DNA of 64,000 nt from DAMCZI01 sp032095175 (GCA_032095175.1 DAMCZI010000028.1:1-64000); one strand, 5' to 3'. Numbered from the stretch's first letter, positions 34,339 to 43,418 are shown. Translations and numbers: made by a program. Notes: generated from the sequence alone by a model not told the origin.

Positions 34339-36083
34339 TATACAAGCACCTCCTCTATACCATGCTGCAATAAATTATGATACCTGGACTCTGTATCATT
34401 TAAAAGCTTTTCTCTTTCACCAAACTCTACTACATTTCCATTTTCAAGAACAAAAATATCATCTGCTCTATTAAGTGTCCACAATCTATGAGCAATGATA
34501 ATGCATGTCCTATCATTAAGCAGTTTGTTTAATGCTCTTTCAACTAACTGCTCAGTTATAGGATCTATTCTTGAAGTAGCCTCATCAAGTATTATAAGTC
34601 TTGGATTCTTAAGAAACACTCTAATAAATGCAAGGAGCTGTGCCTCGCCTGCTGATAAACTCCCATTTCCTCCTTCAAGCAAAGTATCCAAGCCATTGGG
34701 AAGATTATTAAGCCATTCCTTAAGTCCTAAATCTTCTATGATATTTAGGATTGTTTCATCCTTAATATCATCGTTAAATAGGGTTATGTTATTCCTAACT
34801 GTTGCAGTAAAAATCTGTACATTCTGTGTTACATATGCTATGTTTTTTGACAATTCATCAAGAGAGATAGTATCTATATTTTTACCATCATATAGGATTT
34901 CTCCACTGTTTACATCATAAAGCCTTACAAGAAGACGGGCCAAGGTGGTTTTTCCGCTGCCTGTATGACCTAATACTCCAAGTATTCTGCCTGGCTTTAA
35001 ATCTAAAGAAATATCCTTTAATACACCTACTCCCTCTTCATACTCAAAATTTATATTTTTTATTTTAATATCCAGTGCCTTTGAGGAAGATAAAGTGTTT
35101 TTCCCATCCTTTAGCTTTGATTTAATATCAAATAATTCCTTTACCCTTACAACACTTGCACCTGACATCTGAAGTTCCTGAAGGTTTACTCTAATCTGTT
35201 CGATGGGTCTTCTTAAGGTTTCTGTATAATTAAAAATCAAATATGCAGTTCCAACTGATATTAATCCCTTTTTCCACAAATATGCTGATACCCCAAAGGC
35301 AATAACATTTCCAAGTGCAAATATTATCATGGTCGCTGACCACATGGATGACCATGTCATCTTTGCATCAATAATAACCGGAAACATTTTTCTTATTCTT
35401 TTATAGAACTCCCTCATTGCATATTTCTTTGCTCCATTAGAAGCAATATCCTCTGTGCTTGAAAGCTGTTCACCTAGAAAGCCATAAAACTCTGCATTTA
35501 CTTCACTTGCTTTTACCCAGCGTCCTTCCGTCCTTGATTTTACAAACCAAAGAAGCCAAATAGAAAATAGAGCAAATAAGGTTAAACTTACTCCAACCAA
35601 AAATCCCTCTCTATAAAGCAGTACAAGTACCCCTATAAGAAGTAAAAGGTTGTTTACCATATTTAAAATGATATTTGAGAATAACCCGAACAACTCAGAT
35701 ACGTCCCCATCTACCCTCTCTATAAGTTCACCTGGCTGATGCTCCTTATGAAATGACATATCTAAATCTATACAATGCTCTATAAGATCAATTCTCATAT
35801 CATTAGTAGCTTTCCATGCTACATTTTGTCCTAAATAGGTTGAAGCTATATTAAATAACTGCTGAACAAAGGCCACACCAATAAATAAAATAGCTGCTAG
35901 TATTAAATTTTTAGTTGTACTCCCCTTCGAAGCTTCATCTATGAAGTATCGGGATATTTGCGGATTAATTAACTGTAATCCAACAATAGCTGCTAAAACT
36001 AATGCAAGAAACAGTACTCTCAGCTTTTGAGTTTTTAAATATTTTAATATAAAGCCAGTATATCCTTTTGAATTTAGATTCAT
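34338..36083 (-). CDS. heterodimeric ABC exporter subunit, catalytic Walker B (module 2)
   Basis: A 581-aa half-exporter paralogous to the gene at 7540. Walker A GHTGSGKTTLARLL near residue 378, signature LSAGEAQLLAF (non-canonical), Walker B IILDEATSRID and H-loop AHRLWT are present. The loop FHKEHQPGELIERVDGD near residue 100 is a family feature. It complements the degenerate partner that overlaps its stop. GAGGT precedes the ATG, 12 bp after the SnoaL-like gene, so the three form one operon from the promoter at 37312-37339. Confidence 0.9.
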   Translation of the reverse strand: MNLNSKGYTGFILKYLKTQKLRVLFLALVLAAIVGLQLINPQISRYFIDEASKGSTTKNLILAAILFIGVAFVQQLFNIASTYLGQNVAWKATNDMRIDLIEHCIDLDMSFHKEHQPGELIERVDGDVSELFGLFSNIILNMVNNLLLLIGVLVLLYREGFLVGVSLTLFALFSIWLLWFVKSRTEGRWVKASEVNAEFYGFLGEQLSSTEDIASNGAKKYAMREFYKRIRKMFPVIIDAKMTWSSMWSATMIIFALGNVIAFGVSAYLWKKGLISVGTAYLIFNYTETLRRPIEQIRVNLQELQMSGASVVRVKELFDIKSKLKDGKNTLSSSKALDIKIKNINFEYEEGVGVLKDISLDLKPGRILGVLGHTGSGKTTLARLLVRLYDVNSGEILYDGKNIDTISLDELSKNIAYVTQNVQIFTATVRNNITLFNDDIKDETILNIIEDLGLKEWLNNLPNGLDTLLEGGNGSLSAGEAQLLAFIRVFLKNPRLIILDEATSRIDPITEQLVERALNKLLNDRTCIIIAHRLWTLNRADDIFVLENGNVVEFGEREKLLNDTESRYHNLLQHGIEEVLV

Positions 36084-36095
36084 TTATTTATACCT

Positions 36096-37271
36096 CTAAA
36101 ATTGTCTCTCCTCCGGCATTCCATCAATATAATCGGAAAAATGCATATGAAGAATACGCCATTTATTGTCTTTCTTTATTAATACACCAGTAAATTTCAT
36201 AGGAACGTTAAATATTGACCCAAATTCTGCATCATATAATCTTTTGGTTGTTTTCCAAAGCATCAATAGAAGTTTTTCCTCATTACTTTTATCAGATGTA
36301 ATTATATAATTATGATATAAATCTCCTAGACTATCATAAATAAGTTGACTTAGGTCGGTATCCCTTTGGAATGCTTTAGAAAACACCCATGCCATATTAC
36401 CATTAACTGAAATAAAAGAATTCTCTGCATTCAGGCTAAAATCTCCCCAGTATTTAAAATCACTTTCTAACAAGTCTTTTGCAGCTCTTTCGCCTTCAAA
36501 ATTCTCTCCTTCATCTGTTCCAAAGATAAAGGCATCCTTAGTATTCATGAATATGTCTTCTGTTAAAGCCTCTACAGAGTTTATATCCCTATCCTTATAG
36601 GCTTCCTGGAGTTTTAACAATGTACGCATTATTGCTTTCTTCTCTGAATCATCCTTGGACTTTGCTGGAATAATAAAATAGCTTTTATCTATATTATCAG
36701 AGCTTATCCAGCTCTCCCATCCATTACATGCACCAAAGGAGATGTTAATATGCTTGAACTTTAAGCTCTCTCCATCGTAAATTACCATTCCAGAAAGTCT
36801 AAAAGGCCATATATACTCATTACTTTGGCAAGCTTCATAAAATGTTCTTGATATTTCATTAGATAATCTCATTAGCTCTATTTTTGATACATTATTTTTG
36901 TTTAAGTTTTTACTTATTTTATCTATCATTTTCTTGTACATTTTTTGTTTTTCGATAGTCATCGTATTTTTGCCGCATATTGTTATTACTGCTGAGTTTC
37001 CTTCTATAGTAATTTTTGAATTATTTATATCTAATTCTATATTACTTAGGTATTTATCTTCATTTGTCCAATATGAAGCAAATACAGTTTTTATTGCAGC
37101 TGTTCCAAAATATAAATCACCCTTTCCAGAACCTATAAGACTTGTATCATATTCATCAACAAAAAATTCTTTGATGAAGTTATCCAGCTTTTTTATATTC
37201 TTTTTGGAGTATTGTTCTTGGAACCTATTCAAAAATAACCTAATATCTTCAACTGAATTTTTATATAGCAT
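36096..37271 (-). CDS. tandem SnoaL/NTF2-like protein
   Basis: A 391-aa protein made of two SnoaL-like (NTF2-fold) units. The first half (about residues 1-190) has LFLNRFQEQYSKKNIKKLDNFI, SAVITICGKNTM and IYDGESLKFKHINISFG. The second (about residues 205-391) has LLKLQEAYKDRDINSVEALTED, GNMAWVFSKAFQ and KWRILHMHFSDY. The fold is used for small-molecule binding or catalysis by polyketide cyclases, and often in stress-related proteins. No signal peptide. It is the first gene of the operon with ABC module 2 and carries the shared promoter motif. The ligand may be the exporter's substrate; this is inference. Confidence 0.78.
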   Translation of the reverse strand: MLYKNSVEDIRLFLNRFQEQYSKKNIKKLDNFIKEFFVDEYDTSLIGSGKGDLYFGTAAIKTVFASYWTNEDKYLSNIELDINNSKITIEGNSAVITICGKNTMTIEKQKMYKKMIDKISKNLNKNNVSKIELMRLSNEISRTFYEACQSNEYIWPFRLSGMVIYDGESLKFKHINISFGACNGWESWISSDNIDKSYFIIPAKSKDDSEKKAIMRTLLKLQEAYKDRDINSVEALTEDIFMNTKDAFIFGTDEGENFEGERAAKDLLESDFKYWGDFSLNAENSFISVNGNMAWVFSKAFQRDTDLSQLIYDSLGDLYHNYIITSDKSNEEKLLLMLWKTTKRLYDAEFGSIFNVPMKFTGVLIKKDNKWRILHMHFSDYIDGMPEERQF

Positions 37272-37311
37272 AATATTGCCCTCCCGATACCATTATTTTC
37301 ATACCAATTAT

Positions 37312-37371
37312 ATTATAACTTCAGTATAAAACAATCCAAAGCCCATAAATGGTTAGGTATTAAACTTGAGC
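37312..37371 (-). promoter_or_regulatory. promoter with shared upstream motif, copy A
   Basis: On the minus strand, -35 TTGGAT (37339-37334) and -10 TATAAT (37317-37312) are 16 nt apart. The adjacent 37340-37371 carries the motif also found at 38891-38922 and, more weakly, 16866-16897. The remaining gap to 37554 contains a locally G-rich stretch at 37436-37480 and nothing else recognised. Confidence 0.72.
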
Positions 37372-37554
37372 CTGCTGTATTACCAGTAGATAAGGGTCAG
37401 ATAAGGTATCACGAAAACAGTTTTTGAGATCAAAAAGGGGGCGTGCGTGGTAACAGGGAAACCTCCGAAAAAGTAGACACTCATAAAAAATATGAAATTT
37501 TGTAGGTTTTCTGAATTTAAAAATACATCTTCATTAGTTTTTTAATAAAACTTG

Positions 37555-38784
37555 CTAAATTCCAATAAGTGAAATTAAACCATTAGCCAACGTTTCCCCC
37601 CAACATAGATAATCATGTCCACTATTAAAATATTCAAAATCAACAGTGTATCCCTTTGATATTAATACATCTTTTAATTTTATATTTGTACCAATCATAC
37701 CTTCTTTATGTTCAAGAACACCTACATTTAGGTAAAATCTGAGAGACAATTTATCTATTTCCTTAAATTGAGTACTTAACCAGCAATCAGGTTCTACACC
37801 TTCAAAGCTTTCTGGTTTATACCAATATGAACCAGATTGCGAAAGTACATTTCCAAAAACTTCGGAATGCTTTAGCCCTAAATAGGATGCTGTTAATCCA
37901 CCCATACTTAGTCCACCAATTATGGCTTCATTTGATTTATTAGAAATATTATAATTTCCTCTAACCCATGGAATCAGTTCCCTAGCAATAATATTTGAAA
38001 AGCTATCATTACAGCTTAATTCTTCCTCTCTTGTTTCAGTTGAATCAATAAATATTGTAACTATAGGTGATATTTTTCTATCAGCTATCAAGTTGTCTAA
38101 TGTTGTTACTGCTGAAAGAACATTAATGTATTCATCACCATCAGTTAAAACCAAAAACTTATAAGGGTTACTATCCTTTTTATAACCATATGGTGTGTAT
38201 ACCCTAATTTTACGAGCCTTCTTTAAATTTTCACTATGAAACTGATGCTCATACATAGTTCCTTTAGGAATGTCATCTCTTTCATTAATCCAAAAATGCT
38301 TATCTGCATTTGGCATTACTGCATATGATTCTATTTCATCAACTTTCCCATCATGATCTTTAAATACCAATCTATTTTTATTTAATTTATCATATGTTAG
38401 TTTATCCCATCTCTTTTCCCAATCATCATCAAGAGAATCATTAACCGAAAAACTGTACTTAAAACGCACATTATTTCTTACTTTATAGCTTATATACCAT
38501 ATGTTTGTTTCAAGTAGTCTTTCCATCTTGTTTGCTAATATATTGTCCCACCCAATAGGAGGTACTAATACCACATTTTCAATCTCTTCATCAGCTTTAT
38601 AAACAAAAGTAACTAATACATTTTCTAGATCTCCATCTATTGTTTCTATTAATGGAGTTCCATTAGCCTCTATATAATCCCAAAATTCTTGTATGGCTTT
38701 TTTATTATCTTGTTTAACTTTTTCCTTTATATTTATAATTTTCTTGCTACAAGTAAACGATTTTTCCATGTTAATTATTTTCAT
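37555..38784 (-). CDS. enterochelin-esterase-like alpha/beta hydrolase
   Basis: A 409-aa esterase of the Fes/IroE type. An N-terminal all-beta domain (about residues 30-180, with VTFVYKADEEIENVVLVPPI) precedes the hydrolase core. MPNADKHFWINERDDIPKG, VYTPYGYKKDSNPYKFLVLTDG and IPWVRGNYNI are family marks. The nucleophile motif GLSMGGLTA is near residue 293 and the His near residue 388 (NSGHDYLCWGE). There is no signal peptide, so it acts inside the cell, perhaps on an imported siderophore or another ester. The ATG sits very near AAAGGA; a second ATG five codons in is an alternative start. It carries the shared promoter motif. Confidence 0.85.
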   Translation of the reverse strand: MKIINMEKSFTCSKKIINIKEKVKQDNKKAIQEFWDYIEANGTPLIETIDGDLENVLVTFVYKADEEIENVVLVPPIGWDNILANKMERLLETNIWYISYKVRNNVRFKYSFSVNDSLDDDWEKRWDKLTYDKLNKNRLVFKDHDGKVDEIESYAVMPNADKHFWINERDDIPKGTMYEHQFHSENLKKARKIRVYTPYGYKKDSNPYKFLVLTDGDEYINVLSAVTTLDNLIADRKISPIVTIFIDSTETREEELSCNDSFSNIIARELIPWVRGNYNISNKSNEAIIGGLSMGGLTASYLGLKHSEVFGNVLSQSGSYWYKPESFEGVEPDCWLSTQFKEIDKLSLRFYLNVGVLEHKEGMIGTNIKLKDVLISKGYTVDFEYFNSGHDYLCWGETLANGLISLIGI

Positions 38785-38862
38785 TTCCTTTCAAATCATT
38801 GTTTATACAAGAATATAGATAATGCAATTTTTTCCGATCACATTTATTCTCATTCTACTTAT

Positions 38863-38922
38863 ATTATAACTTCAAGAGAATTCAGTCCAAAGCCCATAAA
38901 TAATTAAGTATTAAACTTGAGC
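38863..38922 (-). promoter_or_regulatory. promoter with shared upstream motif, copy B
   Basis: On the minus strand, -35 TTGGAC (38890-38885) and -10 TATAAT (38868-38863), 16 nt apart. 38891-38922 is nearly identical to the motif in copy A. The stretch 38857-38922 and 37306-37371 are alike over about 65 bp including the promoter. Confidence 0.72.
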
Positions 38923-38926
38923 CAAA

Positions 38927-38983
38927 AAGGCGCCACCTACTTAACATTTTGCCAAACACAAAATGCTAAGTAGGTGGCGCCTT
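38927..38983 (-). terminator. intrinsic terminator of CD3324-family gene 3
   Basis: A 24-bp stem with a single wobble (38927-38950 with 38960-38983) begins four bases after the stop and is followed by five T on the minus strand. It shares CCACCTACTTAACATTTT with the dispersed palindrome family. Confidence 0.9.
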
Positions 38984-38987
38984 TCTT

Positions 38988-39266
38988 TTATCCATATAAC
39001 ATTTTTTCCTGTCTTATTATCCTTCTTATGCTTTTCTCCGAAAGATAGTATTGCTCGGATAGTTCTACAACAGTAGTTCCTCTAACATGCTTCTTAAGGA
39101 TTTCAGCATTTCTCTTTTTGAGGCTGCTTCTTGTACCATTCTTTTCGCCCCAGGATTTTTCGTTTCCATTTTTTCTGGGGATATATACATATTCCCCATC
39201 TATATATTGTTGAATTAATTCAATAATTTCTTCTGGTAACACACTTTGTGCTTTAACATAACCCAT
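38988..39266 (-). CDS. CD3324-family / Mor-like small DNA-binding protein, copy 3
   Basis: 92 aa from the ATG at 39266, the same length as copies 1 and 2; the frame stays open six codons further but GGAGGAG fits the inner ATG. It has LPEEIIELIQQYIDGEYVYIPRK, SWGEKNGTRSSLKKRNAEILKKH and VELSEQYYLSEKSIRRIIRQ as a helix-turn-helix-like end. It is closest to copy 1. Its leader is the best conserved of the set and has a good promoter at 39547-39575. Confidence 0.8.
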   Translation of the reverse strand: MGYVKAQSVLPEEIIELIQQYIDGEYVYIPRKNGNEKSWGEKNGTRSSLKKRNAEILKKHVRGTTVVELSEQYYLSEKSIRRIIRQEKMLYG

Positions 39267-39503
39267 ATCTTTGCTCCTCCTCATATAAATAAATACTTGG
39301 ATGAAGCAAAGACTACTACAAAGTAAACCAATGTGTTATCAGCCTAAATCCCATACTCTATCAAATAGATGACAGTTATTTTTAGGTATTAGGCTCCAAG
39401 CAAAACATAGTCGACTTCTATTTTAGTAGTCTTTGCTTGGAGCTACAGTGTTTACGATATGTGGTTCATATGTATGTAAAGCATGTAGTTGATAAAAATT
39501 CAT
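39267..39503 (-). promoter_or_regulatory. structured leader RNA of CD3324 gene 3
   Basis: Segment A (39443-39424) can pair with B (39404-39393) over 12 perfect bp or with D (39318-39304) over 15 perfect bp; the two uses overlap. B's end (39395-39389) pairs with C (39347-39341). A GACT/AGTC stem (39413-39416 with 39428-39431) closes the A loop. D also contains AGCAAAGA's complement at 39268-39275, between the ribosome binding site and the ATG: an 8-bp perfect match. Free D could therefore block translation, and A-D pairing would release it. A is inside the leader ORF, whose stop lies within A. Confidence 0.72.
39423..39503 (-). CDS. upstream leader ORF, CD3324 leader 3 (26 codons)
   Basis: ATG at 39503 follows AAAGGGGGGAATTAGC, a strong ribosome binding site. 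The peptide begins MNFYQLHALHTYEPHIVN and ends ...SKDY at TAA (39423-39425). The stop falls inside segment A, so a terminating or stalled ribosome would cover A. No similarity to the leader peptides of copies 1 and 2. Confidence 0.55.
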   Translation of the reverse strand: MNFYQLHALHTYEPHIVNTVAPSKDY

Positions 39504-39546
39504 GCTAATTCCCCCCTTTAATTTTACATTACCCTTTATACTATAA

Positions 39547-39575
39547 ATAATAGCAGATTTTGCATATTAATTCAA
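39547..39575 (-). promoter_or_regulatory. sigma-A promoter of CD3324 leader 3
   Basis: On the minus strand, -35 TTGAAT (39575-39570) and -10 TATTAT (39552-39547) have a 17-nt spacer. Start near 39540 would give a leader of about 270 nt before the 92-aa gene. Confidence 0.75.
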
Positions 39576-39587
39576 TTAGTGAAGCTT

Positions 39588-39607
39588 AGTGCCAAGCACA
39601 TGGCACT
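39588..39607. repeat. small hairpin after the ABC ATPase gene
   Basis: AGTGCCA (39588-39594) and TGGCACT (39601-39607) form a 7-bp perfect stem, about 25 bp beyond the ATPase stop. There is no T run. It may end the importer operon weakly. Confidence 0.45.
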
Positions 39608-39631
39608 TACCCCATCACCTAAGTTACACTT

Positions 39632-40564
39632 TTATTGATTAATACAATAGCAAACATCTTCACCAACATTAAATTCTTCAGAATTACTCAGTCTTTGAAC
39701 CTTTATTTGCTCACTATTGTTATTTTTAAGTATATATATTGTATAAGAGCCTAAAAACTGCTTTCCTATTATTTTTGCATTTGTATCTTGTCCTCTGGAA
39801 ATAGCGACTTTCTCAGGCCTTATACTTATTATGTTACCATCAACAGCTAATTTATTGGTGCTTCCTATGAAGCTTTCAACAAACTCAGTTTTGGGATTAT
39901 TATATATTTCCTTTGGAGAACCTATCTGTTCAATTATGCCCTGGTTCATAACAGCAATTCTGTCTGAAATACTAAGTGCTTCCTCCTGATCATGAGTTAC
40001 AAAAATCATTGTGGTACCAAATTTTTTGTTGAGCTCCTTTATTTCTTCTCTCATCTTTAGCCTTAGTTTTGCATCAAGATTGCTTAAGGGTTCATCTAAA
40101 AGGAGAACCTTTGGCTTTAATATAAGTCCCCTTACAAGTGCAACTCTTTGCTGCTGCCCTCCGCTCAGCTTTGTAATACTCTTGCTTTTATGCCCCTCAA
40201 GTCCAACTATTTTTAAGTATTCTTCCCCTAATTTCATAGCCTCTTTTTTTGAATATCCCTGAAACTTCAATCCATATATAACATTTTCTATGACATTCAT
40301 ATTAGGAAAAAGCGCATAGGATTGAAAAACAGTTGCTACTGGTCTCTTTTGTGGCTCAATATTAGTTATATCAATACCATCAAGTATAATTTGTCCTCCA
40401 TCAGGCTTTAAAAAACCACCTATCATCTTTAGTGTGGTTGTTTTTCCACAGCCACTAGGGCCTAGTAGGGAGATTAATTCACCCTTTTCAATCTCCATAT
40501 TGAGCTTTTGAACTACAGTTATATCATTAAACTCTTTGACTAAATCTATTAACTCTAGAAACAT
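39632..40564 (-). CDS. ABC importer ATPase (Fe3+/2-aminoethylphosphonate type)
   Basis: A 310-aa ATP-binding subunit of the PotA/FbpC/PhnT group: Walker A GPSGCGKTTTLKMIGGF near residue 37, signature LSGGQQQRVALVRGL near residue 134, Walker B VLLLDEPLSNLD and H-loop FVTHDQEEAL. The C-terminal TOBE-like region (IISIRPEKVAISRG) is short. The ATG at 40564 sits behind GGAGGT inside the 3' end of the permease gene, a 38-bp overlap that suggests translational coupling. With the permease and binding protein it forms a complete importer; the ligand is not certain. Confidence 0.88.
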   Translation of the reverse strand: MFLELIDLVKEFNDITVVQKLNMEIEKGELISLLGPSGCGKTTTLKMIGGFLKPDGGQIILDGIDITNIEPQKRPVATVFQSYALFPNMNVIENVIYGLKFQGYSKKEAMKLGEEYLKIVGLEGHKSKSITKLSGGQQQRVALVRGLILKPKVLLLDEPLSNLDAKLRLKMREEIKELNKKFGTTMIFVTHDQEEALSISDRIAVMNQGIIEQIGSPKEIYNNPKTEFVESFIGSTNKLAVDGNIISIRPEKVAISRGQDTNAKIIGKQFLGSYTIYILKNNNSEQIKVQRLSNSEEFNVGEDVCYCINQ

Positions 40565-42212
40565 TTTTACCTCCATATACTAGCTTGGAAAATAGTATAT
40601 TTATAAACAGCGTTATTAAAATTATTATACAAGCAATAACAGAACCTAATCCATAGTCCCCACTTTGAATTGCATCAAACATCTCAAGAGTTGCAACCTT
40701 TTGTCCAGGATAGATTAAAAATATTATGGAGCCTATGGTTGTCATAGTCGCTGTAAAATTGTTTATAAATCCTGTTAAAAATGCAGGCTTCATTGATGGT
40801 AGTATTATATCTTTTAATACAAAGAAGTTCTTTGCTCCAGCATCCCTTGCTGCATCCTCAATCTGTGGATTTATTGTTGAAAGAACTGCACTACTAGCCT
40901 TTGTTGTCATTGGGAGCTGTTTATAAATACAGTTTAATACAACTATTGCTGCAGTTCCAGTAAGCTCAAGGGGATAATCCTTAAAGGCAAATATATATCC
41001 TATTCCAAAGAATGTACCAGGTATTATATATGGAAGAGTTGCTATGAAATCTATTGTCTTCATTCCCCTAATTTTTCTCCTATCTGTATAATAGGCTGTA
41101 AGTATTCCAATAAAGCTTCCTACAATACCAGCAATCAGTGAATATACAATACTCCTTTTAAAGCTATCTATACTGTAATTTTTAAGCTTTAATATGTTTG
41201 CCAATGAAAAATACATTGTGCCCTTTCTATATTCAGTTATTGCAGATAAAAATATAGAAAAATACTGAAGAAGCATAACTATTATAAAGAGGTATGTTAT
41301 GCCTTTAATAAAATTCCCTAAAAATCCATTGAACTTAAACACCATATCCATTGAACTGTTCTTAGTGTTTCCTTCAAAGCTTGAATTAGCTTTTTTTAAG
41401 TAAAACCTGTATATTATAAAAACCAATACAGATGGTATAAAAAGCAATACATTCATTGCTGCAGCCCTTGAAAAATCTGCATAAGCGATTATTTCAAGAT
41501 ATATTTGCGTTGCAAGGGTGTTAAAGGAGCCTCCAATTATCATAGGGGTTCCAAAATCCGAAAGACATCTTACAAATGTAAGAAGTGCAGCAACTACTAT
41601 GCCTGATTTCATCATTGGAATGATAACCTTTCTTATTGTATAATTAACTCCTGCTCCACAGTCTAAGGATGCATTTATTATATTTTTGTCTATTCCCTTT
41701 ATAACCCCAATTAAAATTATTGAGTTTAGGGATACATGGCTTAAGGTTTGCATTATTACTATTCCATACCAGCCATAGGTGTTTAGTGTAAGTCCTAATA
41801 TATCATGGGTTATAAATCCCCTTCTGCCAAATAAGTTAATATATGCAAGAGATGATACAAAGGGTGGTGATATCATAGTAAAAAGCAGTATTGAAAAGAG
41901 AAGCTTGCTTAGCCATCCCTTTGAAAAGCTTATATAAAGTGAAACATATACGGAAATAATTGTCGAAAACACTGTAGAAAGGAGTGCAACGAATATACCA
42001 TTTCCTATCAGTCTTTTACTTTCAACAAATATACTCTTATACATTTCAAAGGAAAACCTTCCATCGATTATTATACTTTGTTTTATTACTGAAGCTATAG
42101 GCCAAAGTATAAATATTATTATTGATGCAGCTGTAATAAACAAAATTAAATAATCCAATAAATCATAAAAACGGGTACCTAATAAATTAGATACCCTTTT
42201 TCTGCCCATCAT
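40527..42212 (-). CDS. ABC importer permease with two fused permease domains
   Basis: A 561-aa membrane protein with about twelve hydrophobic segments and two permease (BPD) domains. The two EAA-type loops are DCGAGVNYTIRKVIIPMMKSG near residue 183 and DAARDAGAKNFFVLKDIILP near residue 450. Fused permeases of this kind occur in FbpB/SfuB, ThiP and the PhnU-like transporters of 2-aminoethylphosphonate. The ATG overlaps the binding-protein stop by one base (TAATG). Confidence 0.88.
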   Translation of the reverse strand: MMGRKRVSNLLGTRFYDLLDYLILFITAASIIIFILWPIASVIKQSIIIDGRFSFEMYKSIFVESKRLIGNGIFVALLSTVFSTIISVYVSLYISFSKGWLSKLLFSILLFTMISPPFVSSLAYINLFGRRGFITHDILGLTLNTYGWYGIVIMQTLSHVSLNSIILIGVIKGIDKNIINASLDCGAGVNYTIRKVIIPMMKSGIVVAALLTFVRCLSDFGTPMIIGGSFNTLATQIYLEIIAYADFSRAAAMNVLLFIPSVLVFIIYRFYLKKANSSFEGNTKNSSMDMVFKFNGFLGNFIKGITYLFIIVMLLQYFSIFLSAITEYRKGTMYFSLANILKLKNYSIDSFKRSIVYSLIAGIVGSFIGILTAYYTDRRKIRGMKTIDFIATLPYIIPGTFFGIGYIFAFKDYPLELTGTAAIVVLNCIYKQLPMTTKASSAVLSTINPQIEDAARDAGAKNFFVLKDIILPSMKPAFLTGFINNFTATMTTIGSIIFLIYPGQKVATLEMFDAIQSGDYGLGSVIACIIILITLFINILFSKLVYGGKNVSRVNRFSQRV

Positions 42213-43237
42213 TATTTATCTCCAACCAAGGCTTTCCACTGTTCTAGTGTTGCTTTTCTTGCAGTTCCAAAGGCTTGAATATCTTCCTTTAAAAGCTTAT
42301 CCTTTGGAGCATTAAATCCAACTCCAGTTACACCTGGCTTAACAATCTGTGCTCCATCCTTGCCTTCTATTTCAGCTATTTGCTGCATTGTTTCCTTCTT
42401 GAATGTCCAATCAATAAATGCCTTCGCTGCATCTAAATTAGCTGCATTTTTAAATATTGCAACTCCCTCTGGTGCCCATGGCATTCCATCCTCTGGGAAA
42501 ACTATTTCAACATTTTGCTTATCCTTAAGGGCCATTATTGATTTATCTATGTATGTAATACCAACAGCGACTTCTCCTGCAACTGTTTTTTGCTGTGGGT
42601 CCTTACCTCTTTTTCCGTAGAAAGGAATGTTTTCATTTAGCTTTTTAAAGTATTCCCAGCCCTTTTCTTCTCCCATATTCTGAAGAAGTCCTGTTAATAC
42701 TCCATAGTTTGTTCCTGATATTGCTGGGTTTGACATTAAAACCTCACCCTTGTATTCAGGCTTTGCAAGATCCTCCCATGTTTTGGGGATCTCAAGGTTC
42801 TTTTCCTTTGCTACATCCTTGTTAACTATGAATCCTACGATTGTAAGTCCCTTAACAACCCAGCATCCATCCTTATCCTTGTATTCTTCAGGTATATCCT
42901 TATATTCTGGTGAGTTATAGCCTTCAAGAAGTCCCTCATCCTTTGCCTGGATAAAGGCATCTATTCCGCCTCCAAACCAAACATCTGCCATTGGCTTTCC
43001 TGCCTCAGCCTTTGTTTTTGAAAGAACGTCTCCTGATGACATGGATAAAAACTCAACCTTTATTCCAGTTTCACTTGTGAACTTATCAAAAAGTGGTTTA
43101 TAATCTTCGCTTGTTGCAATGATTTTAAGTGTTGTTCCCTTTAAATCCTTGGATTCTTTCTTAGTTCCACAGGAAGTAAGGCCTAAAACTAATACTATTG
43201 AAAGAATTACTGCAATAATAGATTTTAATTTCTTCAT
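42212..43237 (-). CDS. lipoprotein substrate-binding protein of the importer
   Basis: A 341-aa solute-binding protein with a lipoprotein signal (basic start MKKLKSI, hydrophobic core, lipobox LGLTSC with the Cys near residue 23). DVWFGGGIDAFIQAK near residue 85 is typical of the AfuA/FbpA/PhnS-like group. Later features are NPAISGTNYG and YGKRGKDPQQKTVAGEVAVGI. It binds an anionic or metal-containing ligand outside the membrane and delivers it to the permease. Fe3+, phosphoglycerate-like or 2-aminoethylphosphonate substrates are all possible; the genes nearby do not decide. GGAGGG precedes the ATG. Confidence 0.88.
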   Translation of the reverse strand: MKKLKSIIAVILSIVLVLGLTSCGTKKESKDLKGTTLKIIATSEDYKPLFDKFTSETGIKVEFLSMSSGDVLSKTKAEAGKPMADVWFGGGIDAFIQAKDEGLLEGYNSPEYKDIPEEYKDKDGCWVVKGLTIVGFIVNKDVAKEKNLEIPKTWEDLAKPEYKGEVLMSNPAISGTNYGVLTGLLQNMGEEKGWEYFKKLNENIPFYGKRGKDPQQKTVAGEVAVGITYIDKSIMALKDKQNVEIVFPEDGMPWAPEGVAIFKNAANLDAAKAFIDWTFKKETMQQIAEIEGKDGAQIVKPGVTGVGFNAPKDKLLKEDIQAFGTARKATLEQWKALVGDK

Positions 43238-43418
43238 ATTTACCCTCCATATTAATTTATTAATATAAGCCTTATATATATTATCATAATGTATTAGATT
43301 TTATAAATTTTTATTTCCTATGGATAATTATTCTTCTATAGGTTTTATCTATAATAATATACTGGCTATTTCACATATGTTAAAATTTTTTTGAATGCAA
43401 ATGTTTGGAGGAGTTTAT

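Noticed and set aside
39632..43237. A firm assignment of the importer to phosphonate or iron uptake
   Set aside because: Binding-protein and ATPase motifs are shared by several ligand classes and no phosphonate-degrading or siderophore gene lies beside it.
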